Below, piece after piece: positions 18,922-28,460 of a stretch of 55,641 nucleotides of DNA (position 1 is the first letter of the stretch; each line of letters begins with the position of its first letter). The DNA is from Vulcanimicrobiota bacterium (lineage in GTDB: Bacteria > Vulcanimicrobiota > Vulcanimicrobiia > Vulcanimicrobiales > Vulcanimicrobiaceae). The notes beneath the pieces were generated by a model. It ran no database searches, was not told the origin of the DNA, and saw only the letters and a program-made list of their open reading frames with translations. The stretch is from the NCBI GenBank assembly GCA_003136355.1, contig PLED01000108.1, forward strand, positions 17,365 through 73,005, read 5' to 3'. The position numbers and the translations under genes are program-made.

Positions 18922-21221
18922 CGCCGCCGGACCGCGTGTTTCAGAATGTCGTTGAGCACGCGCGGATCGACCGCATCGGGCTTGCTGAAGTCCAAATGTG
19001 CGCTGACGGCTGAGCCGTACGCGGCGCGCGTGTTGACCGCATTCATGTCGATGCCTGGTTTGATTGCATCATACGGTGCGGCGTTGACCGGATTGAGCGC
19101 AAAGAGTTTGTAGAGCGGCTGCGTCGTTGTGTCCGCGACCGACAGCGGTAACATTCCCAGCAGCAACTCGATCGTGCGCACGAAGCTCACGGTCGAATAG
19201 TGCGAGTGATCGACGCCGCCCCGGGCATACGGGTTAGCGACATAAAATGTGGAGCGTTGGTCGCTCACGTGATCGGGACCGTTCTGCGCGTCATCTTCCA
19301 GTACGAAAATTGCGGTAGACTTCCAGTAAGGGGAATGAGAAACGGCGTCAACGAGTTGCCCGACGACCCAGTCGTTCGTTGCGACGAATGCTTCGGGAGT
19401 GGGCATGTTCGCCTGGGTCCCTGAGGTATGGTCGTTAGGAAAGTACACGATCTCGAGTTGCGGCAGGTTCCGTTGCGCCACGAATTTCTCGAATTCACGC
19501 CGCCATTCGTTGAAGCGATCTTGATCGCTGTACTTTAAATTCCAGCCGACAAACGCCGGATCGTAATGGCCCTGCAGTGCGGGGTGGTCGGTCGCTGCAA
19601 TCGGAGGCCCGGCGCTGAGCATCATGTCCTCGCCGTAATCGCGATAAGTGATGCCGGCGCGCTTAGCGTCATCCCACAGATATCCCGAGTGTGGGACGGG
19701 TGCGCCGACGCCGTTTTGCGAGTCAAAGCCCGCGCGCCGGTTGCCGTAGTTTACCGGCCAAGTGCGCTCGACATAATCGCTGGCGGTCGCGGCGTCGGTC
19801 CAATTGTGGCCATCCGCGCTCACTTGCGCGTCGGCATACGCGTTATCGAGCAAGCCGAAACGTTCCGCAAGCGCGTGTTGATTGGGCGTGACGACGCGTC
19901 CGAAATTCACGAGCGATGGGTCGCCGTTGCCGGTTTTAATATCGCCCAGAACCTGATCGTACGACCGATTTTCTTTGATAATGTAAATCACGTGCGAGAT
20001 CGGCCCGTGCGCGCGAAGCACGGTTTGCGTCGAAGCGCGAGGCGCCCACGTCGGCATGAGATCGCTTAGCGCCTGCGCGGTCATCGTGTGAATCTGGTCG
20101 TATGCGCTGCGCGGGATGGCGCGGACGGATCCGACGGTGATCGCCCCGACGTACCCGCCGGTGCTTCGCTTGCGTATGTTAAATTGCGCATTCGACGGCG
20201 CGCTTTCGCCTTTGCCATTGCTGACGTATAGCGTGCCGTCCGCTCCCATCGCGAGCCCGGTCGGATACCAGCCCGCCGGAATGTACCCGATGACGCGGCC
20301 ATTGCGCAGGTGCGCAACCGCGTTCTCTCCGCCCAAACTTACGAAAAGATCGCTTCCGTGTACCAGGAGTGCGTTCGGATTGGCGCCGTAACCATGGACC
20401 CGTCCCGCATGCATGCCGACCGGAATGCTCGCGACGCGCCTGTTCGTACGTGTATCGATCACCGCTACCGCATCGTCGTCGCAGACGGCGACGTAAAGTT
20501 TGCCGTTGTATAGCGCCAAGTCACATGGATGCTTACCGACGGCAATATCCTTGATAACGTTGCCGCTAGCGACGTCGACGACCGCAACGGAACTCTGTCC
20601 GCGCAGCGCGACGTAAATGGACTTGCCATCTGCCGTTCCGAGCGCCGCCGCAGGATGCGATCCCACGACGATCGCTCGTCCCGCAAACGTTATGCCTCCA
20701 TTATTAATTTGTCCGATCGTGATAGTGCCGCCGCTTGCGCTGTTATGATCGTCGGCCGTCACCGCGAATGGAATTGTTTGTCCACTTTGACGAGAGAAAA
20801 AAAGTGCGACGGAGACCGGCCACGCGCCTTTGGCGAGCGAAGCGGGTTCGATCTCGCCGCTTACGATATCAACGACTTGTACGGCGTCGGTCGCTGCGCC
20901 CGGAACGCAAACCGTGCCCGCGCCGCACCACATCGGCTTACCGAAGGCTCCATTCAGCGTTACGACTTTGATCGTCGCGAGCGTTTTTGCGTCGAGCAGA
21001 CGAAGCGCCGCCGGATTGACACCCGACTCGACGACCGCGAGCGTCTTGCCGTCCGGTGAAAGTGCGATGCCCTGGGGCATGGTGCCGACCGTTGCAAGCG
21101 GCCCGGCCGGGGCCGTCAGATGCCATCCGCCGGGCAGCAAGGACTGAAGATGCGGAGCTGCTATGGCCAGCGTGAAAGCGCCGGCAACCGCGGCCGCCGC
21201 GAGAAGGATGGTTCGAAGCAT
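18918..21221 (-). CDS. Secreted beta-propeller (YncE-like) plus C-terminal phosphoesterase
   Basis: PQGIALSPDGKTLAVVESG..., VAVVDVASGNVIKDIAVGKHPCDLAL, then ISHVIYIIKENRSYDQVLGD; ATG at 21221 (MLRTILLAAAAVAG). Confidence 0.8.
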   Translation of the reverse strand: MLRTILLAAAAVAGAFTLAIAAPHLQSLLPGGWHLTAPAGPLATVGTMPQGIALSPDGKTLAVVESGVNPAALRLLDAKTLATIKVVTLNGAFGKPMWCGAGTVCVPGAATDAVQVVDIVSGEIEPASLAKGAWPVSVALFFSRQSGQTIPFAVTADDHNSASGGTITIGQINNGGITFAGRAIVVGSHPAAALGTADGKSIYVALRGQSSVAVVDVASGNVIKDIAVGKHPCDLALYNGKLYVAVCDDDAVAVIDTRTNRRVASIPVGMHAGRVHGYGANPNALLVHGSDLFVSLGGENAVAHLRNGRVIGYIPAGWYPTGLAMGADGTLYVSNGKGESAPSNAQFNIRKRSTGGYVGAITVGSVRAIPRSAYDQIHTMTAQALSDLMPTWAPRASTQTVLRAHGPISHVIYIIKENRSYDQVLGDIKTGNGDPSLVNFGRVVTPNQHALAERFGLLDNAYADAQVSADGHNWTDAATASDYVERTWPVNYGNRRAGFDSQNGVGAPVPHSGYLWDDAKRAGITYRDYGEDMMLSAGPPIAATDHPALQGHYDPAFVGWNLKYSDQDRFNEWRREFEKFVAQRNLPQLEIVYFPNDHTSGTQANMPTPEAFVATNDWVVGQLVDAVSHSPYWKSTAIFVLEDDAQNGPDHVSDQRSTFYVANPYARGGVDHSHYSTVSFVRTIELLLGMLPLSVADTTTQPLYKLFALNPVNAAPYDAIKPGIDMNAVNTRAAYGSAVSAHLDFSKPDAVDPRVLNDILKHAVRRR

Positions 21222-21340
21222 GCGGTTCGGTTTCTCCCTATGGCGGACACCCGCCCCTCTGGGCCAAGGCGGGTTGGCCCGGTGGCCGGAGGACGCGGCG
21301 GGGCTCGGCGGAACCCGCCCAGCCATAAGGAGTCGCTATT

Positions 21341-22288
21341 GTGAAACTAGGCGAGCTCACGGTCTACGCCGGCGGCGAATTTCAGAAATACGATGACGCC
21401 AAAGTCGGCCTTCTCACGCACGGACTACAGTACGGAACCGGATGCTTCGAAGGCATTCGCGGCTATTGGGTCTCCGAAGATAGCGAACTCTACCTGGTGC
21501 AGCTGCGCGAGCATTTCGAACGGCTGGCGATCAGCGCGAAGATTCTGTTGATGCGCCCTCCGCACACGGTCGATGAAATGATCGAGATTACCACCGAGCT
21601 CTGCGCGCGCAATCGTTTTGAGACCGCGACCTATATTCGGCCGTTCATGTATAAATGCGCCGAAGACGTCGGCGTCCGTTTGCACAACGTCCCCGACGCG
21701 TTCGCGATCGCCGCGATTCCGTTCACGCACTATCTCGACATCTCCGGCGGCGTAGCGGCGGGTACGAGCTCGTGGCGCCGGGCCGACGATTCGGCCGCAC
21801 CACCACGCGCAAAAATAACAGGACTCTACGTAAATAGCGCGCTCGCCAAGAGCGAAGCGATTTCAAACGGTTTCGACGAGGCGATTATGCTTTCGCACGA
21901 CGGACACGTCGCCGAAGGTTCGGCTGAAAATATTTTCATGGTGAAGAACGGCGTGCTGCTTACGCCGGATCCGTCGCAGAACGTGCTCGAGGGATGCACG
22001 CGTCGCGCGGTCATTGAAATCGCGCGAAAAGAGTTTGGCGTTGAGGTTGTCGAGCGAGCGATCGACCGCAGCGAGCTGTATGGCGCGGAAGAGATTTTTT
22101 TCAGCGGTACCGCGGTCGGCGTTGTCTACGTGCGTTCGGTTGACCGGCGCGACGTTGCGGACGGAAAGATCGGACCCGTCACGCAAAAAATCGCGAGCTT
22201 TTACGAACGGCTGGTCAATGGCCGCGAGCCGAAATACCGGAAGTGGCTGACGCCGGTGTACGCCGGAAGAGCGGTCGCTACGGTGTAG
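21341..22288 (+). CDS. ilvE: Branched-chain amino acid aminotransferase
   Basis: LTHGLQYGTGCFEGIRGYW, RPFMYKC, GHVAEGSAENIFMVKNGVLLTP; AAGGAG SD and GTG start. Confidence 0.9.
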   Translation: MKLGELTVYAGGEFQKYDDAKVGLLTHGLQYGTGCFEGIRGYWVSEDSELYLVQLREHFERLAISAKILLMRPPHTVDEMIEITTELCARNRFETATYIRPFMYKCAEDVGVRLHNVPDAFAIAAIPFTHYLDISGGVAAGTSSWRRADDSAAPPRAKITGLYVNSALAKSEAISNGFDEAIMLSHDGHVAEGSAENIFMVKNGVLLTPDPSQNVLEGCTRRAVIEIARKEFGVEVVERAIDRSELYGAEEIFFSGTAVGVVYVRSVDRRDVADGKIGPVTQKIASFYERLVNGREPKYRKWLTPVYAGRAVATV

Positions 22289-23267
22289 ATTCGGGGTTGG
22301 GCGTGGCCGGGACGGGCGTCTGCGGCGCCCAGACCGGAACGTCTTGTTCGGGGTCCGGCGCAACATCAGCCGGCGCACCGAGCGTGTCGAGCGCGCGCAG
22401 ATGGCCGAGCTGTTGCAAATCTTTGTATGCCATGCTCGAAACGCGGCGGATGAATCGCCGGCCGGCCGAGAGCGTCGGGAGCTGCGTCGTCATCACCGCG
22501 ATGACGTATGCGCCGTTTGATGCATAGACGATGCCGACGTCATTGAGCGTGTCGTCGAGCGATCCGGTCTTGTGCGCGATCGGAATTTGCGGCAGCGGTT
22601 CGGGAATAAGCGTATTGATTTCTTGCCGTTCCAAGATGTCGATCATGGATTGCGACGACCATTCATCGACCAAGTGTTTTTGCGCCATATCGCTTAACAG
22701 CCGGACCATGTCGGCTGGGCTCGTGCGCAGCGTGTTACGGATGCTCCAGCCTGCGGTGTGAATGTAATCGGTGAGGCGAGTGTGCCGTAAGCCGAGATCG
22801 CGCATCGTCGCGTTGATGTTCGAGCGTCCGACAAGACGGATCAGCATATTTGCGGCCGTGTTGTCGCTTACGGCGATCATTTGCGTCAGCAACTCTGATA
22901 CCGGAAATGTCATTCCGACCGGCGCATCGGCGATCACGCCCGAACCCCAGTCGCGGTCGTGCGGCATGAGCGTGACGCGATGGTTCAAATCAAACTTGCC
23001 CGCCTGCATTTGCTGGAAGACCTCGACCATAACGGGGATCTTGATCGTCGAAGCTGCGGGCATCACTTCGTTGGCGTTGATAGAGGAGATCATGCCCGAT
23101 CCTAAATCTTTGACTTCCATGGCAACCCGGCCGGGGGCTCGCTGAGCTGCGCGCGTCAGCGTGGCCTGCAAATCCCGCAGTGGCCCGGGCAGTGAAAGCG
23201 CGTTCGCAGGTGCGATCGACGAGCCGGTAATCGCAGCTGCGGTAAGGAGAGCTAAAATATACCGCAT
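22278..23267 (-). CDS. Secreted class-A beta-lactamase-fold serine hydrolase
   Basis: STIK (SxxK), SDN, KTG motifs; signal peptide; omega-loop Glu166 equivalent absent; ATG at 23267. Confidence 0.82.
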   Translation of the reverse strand: MRYILALLTAAAITGSSIAPANALSLPGPLRDLQATLTRAAQRAPGRVAMEVKDLGSGMISSINANEVMPAASTIKIPVMVEVFQQMQAGKFDLNHRVTLMPHDRDWGSGVIADAPVGMTFPVSELLTQMIAVSDNTAANMLIRLVGRSNINATMRDLGLRHTRLTDYIHTAGWSIRNTLRTSPADMVRLLSDMAQKHLVDEWSSQSMIDILERQEINTLIPEPLPQIPIAHKTGSLDDTLNDVGIVYASNGAYVIAVMTTQLPTLSAGRRFIRRVSSMAYKDLQQLGHLRALDTLGAPADVAPDPEQDVPVWAPQTPVPATPNPESTP

Positions 23268-23323
23268 ACAGCTCCTAGGCTTGTTGTCGGCTAACTTCGG
23301 GTCTGGGTTGAGGGTTTCCGCCC

Positions 23324-23932
23324 TTACGGTTCTAGCGTTTGGCGGATGCCGGCTTCGTAAAACCAACTACTGAAGCCGGTTTGCTCGAACGCCCGGGGCG
23401 ATACCTGAACCCATTGCTGGCTGAGGATTTGAGCCTGCAGCCGTTGCAGTAGCACGCTCCACTGGGTATGGGGCGCATCATCAATGTTGCCAGCACTTTT
23501 AATAATTCTAATAACGCCGCATTGGCGTACAGCCAACGCATTATTTGCGCCATCTATGAGGGGGTGATCGGGGGGAATTTGCATCTTCAGGAAACCGGCA
23601 TCATACAGCTCGTAAAGAAGCGAATGCCCCGCGTCCGAGCCAGCGGAAGACAACGTAAACGTTCCTTTAAGGCCGACGCCATTGTACGCGTTTAGTTCAC
23701 CGTTCACTAACTGTTGGTTCTTGACGACGAGCACGGCGCGAAAGCAAGGATAGGAGCTGGTTATGGGTTGGCAGCGCGCCAAGAATATTCGGTCGACGTC
23801 TTCGTAAGCTGGAGTTGCCCCATGCACGCACGTTGCGTGTGCGAAACCATTGCACGCCGCGAAGACGAGACTGAGAGCTATCCAGAACACCCTCTTGCTG
23901 AGGAACAAAGGGGCGAATCCATTAGCGGTCAT
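23324..23932 (-). CDS. Secreted hypothetical protein
   Basis: Hydrophobic signal region then Cys-containing mature region; ATG at 23932. Confidence 0.45.
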   Translation of the reverse strand: MTANGFAPLFLSKRVFWIALSLVFAACNGFAHATCVHGATPAYEDVDRIFLARCQPITSSYPCFRAVLVVKNQQLVNGELNAYNGVGLKGTFTLSSAGSDAGHSLLYELYDAGFLKMQIPPDHPLIDGANNALAVRQCGVIRIIKSAGNIDDAPHTQWSVLLQRLQAQILSQQWVQVSPRAFEQTGFSSWFYEAGIRQTLEP

Positions 23933-23973
23933 TTCGGTGAAACATGCGGTTCCATAGTGTTGTGACCGACGCC

Positions 23974-24870
23974 TTAATAAGGCACTCCATCTGCTGCAGG
24001 TGCCCGCACGCGGCCAACGAGACCCGCGATGGCAAAGAGTGCTGCAAGATATGGAAGCGCTTGCATCGCGTCGCTCGGCAGCCAAGAGATGCGGCCTTGC
24101 AATACATATTGCAGCGCTTCGAAGAAACCGAAGAAGACCGCGGCGCCGGTGGCGCCCCACGGCGTCCAGCGTCCGAAGATAACCGCGGCCAGCGCGATGA
24201 ATCCGCGTCCTGCAGTCATGCCGTCGGAATACAGATTGACTTCACAGATTGAAAGAAATGCGCCGCCCAAGCCGGCGAGCGCGCCGCTTGCGACAACGGC
24301 ATATAAACGAAGGCGCAACGGATTGAGGCCCGCATCGGTAACGGCGCGCGGGTTTTCTCCGCACGCTTGTATGCGCAAACCCCACGGCGTGCGATAGATG
24401 AACCAACTCAAACCGAACGCGCAGAGCAGACCGAGCACGATCATGGCGGTTTCGGCGACCGTAATCTGCGGCAGCAATTGTTCGGGAGCGAGCTGCGTAA
24501 CTTGCGGGCTCGCGCCGGGCTGATTGAAGATCAGCACTAAGCCGTATGCGGCGCCGCCGAGCGCGACCAAGTTGATGCCGACGCCGGCAACTATTTGATC
24601 GACTTTGAAGAACGTCGCGGCAAAACCGAGCACGAATCCGAGCACCGCGCCAAAGAACAGGCCCGCGATCAATCCGATAATCGGACTTCCGGTAAGATTC
24701 GTAAAAACGACCGCGCTGAACGCGCCCGCGGTCATCATGCCTTCGAGTCCGATGTTGACCACGCCGGCGCGTTCTGAAATCACGCCGCCAAGTGCGGCAT
24801 ACACGATGGGAACCGATTTGATCAGCGTTAAGAACAGCAGCGTCAGCATCAGCGATACGCCCGTACTCAT
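23974..24870 (-). CDS. ABC transporter permease (nucleoside/BmpA-type, second permease)
   Basis: GVISERAGVVNIGLEGMMTAGAFSAV, VGINLVALGGAAYG; ATGA-type overlap with next permease. Confidence 0.9.
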   Translation of the reverse strand: MSTGVSLMLTLLFLTLIKSVPIVYAALGGVISERAGVVNIGLEGMMTAGAFSAVVFTNLTGSPIIGLIAGLFFGAVLGFVLGFAATFFKVDQIVAGVGINLVALGGAAYGLVLIFNQPGASPQVTQLAPEQLLPQITVAETAMIVLGLLCAFGLSWFIYRTPWGLRIQACGENPRAVTDAGLNPLRLRLYAVVASGALAGLGGAFLSICEVNLYSDGMTAGRGFIALAAVIFGRWTPWGATGAAVFFGFFEALQYVLQGRISWLPSDAMQALPYLAALFAIAGLVGRVRAPAADGVPY

Positions 24871-25913
24871 ACCGGCGCACCCGTCGCGCGCGTCGCGAAG
24901 TAGCGGCGCGCGGCCAACACGAGGACGATCAAGCCTTCGATGACGTGGATGGCGTCTTTAGGTACGCCCGCGTTGGCCTGCATCGCCAGGCCGCCCGCTT
25001 CCAGAATGCCGAAACCGAATGCCGCGACGCAAACCCAGAGCGGATTGAGATCGCCGACCAGCGCCACCGCGATCGCGGTATATCCATAGCCGGGAGAGAG
25101 CGCGGTGTTGAAGCGATGCAGCACACCCGTAACGATTGCGGCTCCGCCCAATCCCGCGACGGCGCCGGAGAGTGCCAGCGCGATCAGCGTCATGCGCGGC
25201 ATGTTGATGCCGCTGCGGCGCGCTGCTTCGGGCGCTTCGCCGGCCGCGCGCAACTCGTAACCGAAAACCGTGCGCGTAAAAATGAAGCTCAATACCGCCG
25301 CGGTTGCGATCGCGATTAAGATCGAAATTGTCAGGCGCGTGTCCCCGAAACTGAGGCTGCCGATCGTCGGGAACGCGGGGAGCCAGCCGCTGGGAAGCAG
25401 CGGCGCCGTTTCCGCGCCCGACGCGAGCGGACTCTTCAACGGACCCGCGACCAGATAACCCGCGAGCGAAAGCGCGATGAAGTTCAGCATGAGCGTCGAG
25501 ATGATTTCACTTGCGTTGAAGCGCGCGCGCAACCAGCCTGCGATGCCGCCCCAAATACCGCCGCCGACCATACCCAGCAGCAAAAGCACCGGTATGACGA
25601 GCCAGCCCGGGCCCGCAAAATGCGCGCCGACGGCACCGGCAAAGAGCCCGCCCATCAGCAGTTGGCCCTCGGCGCCAATGTTGAACAGTCCCGCGCGAAA
25701 CGCGAGCGAGACGCCGAGCGCGGGGAAGAGGAGCGCGGTTGTTTGCACGAGCGTTTCCGCAATTGGACGGCGGCCACCGAGCGAACCGGAGAAGAGCGCG
25801 CCGAACCCGTCGAGGGGACTCACGCCTGCGATGAGCATCGCGACGGCTGCGAGCACGAACGCGAGCAGGAGCGCGCCGGCAGGCCCGGCGAGCACGCGCA
25901 ACACGACCTTCAC
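24867..25913 (-). CDS. ABC transporter permease (nucleoside/BmpA-type, first permease)
   Basis: AFRAGLFNIGAEGQLLMGGLFAGAVG, FNASEIISTLMLNFIAL. Confidence 0.9.
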   Translation of the reverse strand: MKVVLRVLAGPAGALLLAFVLAAVAMLIAGVSPLDGFGALFSGSLGGRRPIAETLVQTTALLFPALGVSLAFRAGLFNIGAEGQLLMGGLFAGAVGAHFAGPGWLVIPVLLLLGMVGGGIWGGIAGWLRARFNASEIISTLMLNFIALSLAGYLVAGPLKSPLASGAETAPLLPSGWLPAFPTIGSLSFGDTRLTISILIAIATAAVLSFIFTRTVFGYELRAAGEAPEAARRSGINMPRMTLIALALSGAVAGLGGAAIVTGVLHRFNTALSPGYGYTAIAVALVGDLNPLWVCVAAFGFGILEAGGLAMQANAGVPKDAIHVIEGLIVLVLAARRYFATRATGAPV

Positions 25914-27373
25914 GTTAAACCCGCCATCAAGCGGCCGATCTTCCCGCGATCGATATCCGCTCCGCTGAACGATCCGGTGATCTTTCCGCGGAACATCACG
26001 AGCACCCGATCGGCGAGCGCCAAAATCTCGTCGAGTTCGAACGAGATCAAAAGTATCGCGGATCCGCGGTTGCGGGCTTCGATCAGTCGCGACTGCACGA
26101 GCGCGGCCGCGCCGACGTCGATGCCGCGGGTCGGCTGGTAGGCGAGCACGAAGCGCGGATCGCCGAGCAATGCGCGTCCAACCAGCAGTTTCTGCTGGTT
26201 GCCGCCGGAAAGCGTTCGCACGGCGACGTCGGCCGAAGCCGCGCGCACGTCGAACCGTTCGATGATCGCCTCGGCATCGGCTCGCGCAGCGGCCCAGTTG
26301 GTGAGCGCCCCTTTACGAATGCCCGGTAAGTTTTGCCGTCCGAGAATCGCGTTTTCGACGATCGACCAGTTGAGCACCAACCCTTCGTGATGCCGGTCCT
26401 GCGGAACGATACCGATGTTCTCGCGATGCTTCAGCGCATCCGCACTGCCGTCGAGTTCGATTGCGCCCGTGTACGGGATCATTCCGGCGATCGCGTCGGC
26501 CAGCGCGGTTTGTCCGTTGCCTTCAACGCCCGCGATGCCGACGATCTCGCCGGCGCTCACTTCAAAAGAAAGATCGGATACCGTCGTCGTGTCGACACCC
26601 GCGCTCAGATCGCGCACGCTCAAACATGGCTGCGTGCCCGTGGCTTCGCGTTGCGCGACCTGCGGCAATTCGCCGCCGACCATGGCGCGCGCGATCTCGT
26701 CGGTGCTCGTTTCAGTCGTAAGATAGCGCGCGACGATCTTGCCGTGACGCATGACGCTCACGCGCGTCGTGTAATCGATGACTTCTTGCAGTTTGTGCGT
26801 GACGACCAGGATCGCGGTGCCGCGTTTGGCGAGCTGAACCACGGTCGCGAAGAGCGTCGCGATTTCTGCCGGAGCGAGCGCTGCCGTCGGTTCGTCGAGC
26901 AGCAGCACCGACGGTTCGCGTTCGAGTTCGCGCAAGAGTTCGACGCGCTGTTGAACGCCGATCGGCAGTTCTTCAACGAGCGCATCCGGATCGATCGCCA
27001 GCCCGTTGCGCTCGGCGAGCTCCGCCACGCGCGAGCGCGCGCCGTCGACGTCAACCAGCATGCCTTTGCGCGGCTCGCGGCCGAGCATGATGTTCTGCCA
27101 GACGCGCAGGCGCCTCACGAGTTCGAAGTGCTGGTGCACCAAACCGACGGTGCCGTTGGTTTCGATGGTGCCGTCGTCAGGCTTGACGGCGCCGAAGGCG
27201 ATATTGGCGAGCGTCGATTTGCCCGCGCCGTTTTCGCCGACGAGCGCGTGAATTTCACCAGGGAGCAGATCGAGATCGACGCCGTCGACCGCGATGACGC
27301 CGGGATAGACCTTGCGAATGCCGCGCAGTCTTAGCGCGGCACCGGCGAGATCTAGAGCTTGACCGGTTTCCAG
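25910..27373 (-). CDS. ABC transporter ATP-binding protein with two NBDs (nucleoside/BmpA-type); start codon probably CTG
   Basis: ORF track begins at TTG 27142, but the same open frame upstream encodes LRLRGIRKVYPGVIAVDGVDLDLLPGEIHALVGENGAGKSTLANIAFGAVKPDDGTIETNGTVG, i.e. Walker A of NBD1. Confidence 0.85.
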   Translation of the reverse strand: METGQALDLAGAALRLRGIRKVYPGVIAVDGVDLDLLPGEIHALVGENGAGKSTLANIAFGAVKPDDGTIETNGTVGLVHQHFELVRRLRVWQNIMLGREPRKGMLVDVDGARSRVAELAERNGLAIDPDALVEELPIGVQQRVELLRELEREPSVLLLDEPTAALAPAEIATLFATVVQLAKRGTAILVVTHKLQEVIDYTTRVSVMRHGKIVARYLTTETSTDEIARAMVGGELPQVAQREATGTQPCLSVRDLSAGVDTTTVSDLSFEVSAGEIVGIAGVEGNGQTALADAIAGMIPYTGAIELDGSADALKHRENIGIVPQDRHHEGLVLNWSIVENAILGRQNLPGIRKGALTNWAAARADAEAIIERFDVRAASADVAVRTLSGGNQQKLLVGRALLGDPRFVLAYQPTRGIDVGAAALVQSRLIEARNRGSAILLISFELDEILALADRVLVMFRGKITGSFSGADIDRGKIGRLMAGLT

Positions 27374-28380
27374 GTCGCCAGGTCCTGCGGAGTCGACGGC
27401 GGCGTAATCTTGCCGCTTACGATGTCATCCCGGATGCTATCGACCCGCTCGATGTTGGCTCTGCCGATGATCGCGCGTGTGTATTCGAAGTCGGTCAGCC
27501 CGACGCCGTTGTCTTTCAAACCGAAGATCAAGTGGCCTTTGAGGCCTTTTTTCTGCTGAATCGCTTGCGCGATCTTGAAGACGGCGACGTCGACGTGTTT
27601 GACCATCGAGGTGAGAACTTTGCCGGGCGCGAGGCTATCCTGATCCGAGTCGACGCCGATCACGAACGCATTCGCGCGCGTCTTCACGGCGTCGATCGCA
27701 CCGATGCCGGCTTTGCCCGCGGCCGCGTAAACAATGTCCGCGCCGCCGTTGAAAAGCACGTTGGCTAATTCTTGTCCGCCCGCCACATCTTCGAACGATC
27801 CGACCCACTTCACGTCGACCTTCGTCGAAGGATCGATCTGATGGGCGCCGGCGATGTAGCCGGCTTCGAACTTGCGCAGCAGCGGGATATCTTGGCCGCC
27901 CAGAAACGCGATGTGGTGCGTCTTGCTCACCAGCGCGGCGAGCGCGCCGGCTAAGAACGATCCGTCTTCCTCTTTAAAAGTGGCCGAGACGACGTTTGGA
28001 TCGTCCACTACCGCGTCGATAATGGCATAATGCTGCTTCGGATACTGCTTCGAAATCTGATCGAGGTCTTTGTTCATCAAGAACCCGATCGCGTAGATCA
28101 TGTCCAGATGTTTCTCGGAAAGCGCCGTCAGGTTCGGCTGATAGTCCGATGCCGAACGCGACTGCAGCACTTGGATGTTGGCGCCGAGCGATTTTTGCGC
28201 ATTCAGCAATCCCCTGTACGCCGAATCGTTGAACGACTTGTCTCCCAGTCCACCGACATCGGTCACCATGCCGAGCGTCAATTGCCCGGGCCGGGCCACG
28301 CCCGCACTATGTCTGCCGCATCCGGCCATCGTAAGGAACGCGGCAGCCGCGGCGCAGATAAAGATCGCCTTGTGCTTCAT
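27352..28380 (-). CDS. BMP-family ABC transporter substrate-binding lipoprotein
   Basis: AAFLTMAGCGRH lipobox; LTLGMVTDVGGLGDKSFNDSAYRGL. Confidence 0.93.
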   Translation of the reverse strand: MKHKAIFICAAAAAFLTMAGCGRHSAGVARPGQLTLGMVTDVGGLGDKSFNDSAYRGLLNAQKSLGANIQVLQSRSASDYQPNLTALSEKHLDMIYAIGFLMNKDLDQISKQYPKQHYAIIDAVVDDPNVVSATFKEEDGSFLAGALAALVSKTHHIAFLGGQDIPLLRKFEAGYIAGAHQIDPSTKVDVKWVGSFEDVAGGQELANVLFNGGADIVYAAAGKAGIGAIDAVKTRANAFVIGVDSDQDSLAPGKVLTSMVKHVDVAVFKIAQAIQQKKGLKGHLIFGLKDNGVGLTDFEYTRAIIGRANIERVDSIRDDIVSGKITPPSTPQDLATWKPVKL

Positions 28381-28460
28381 CGCGGTATCGTTAGCACAGC
28401 CGCGCCCCGAAGCCTCCGGGCCGAGCCGGGAGGCGTGGGAGCCTTCCCGAACGTGAGGGC

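Noticed and set aside
21222-21340. GC-rich divergent intergenic region with short complementary blocks (ACCCGCC/GGCGGGT) considered as a riboswitch or ncRNA
   Set aside because: No match to a riboswitch or ncRNA consensus I know; pairing expected in such GC-rich sequence
22278-23267. Antibiotic-resistance beta-lactamase
   Set aside because: Glu166 equivalent is absent, so resistance function is not supported from sequence
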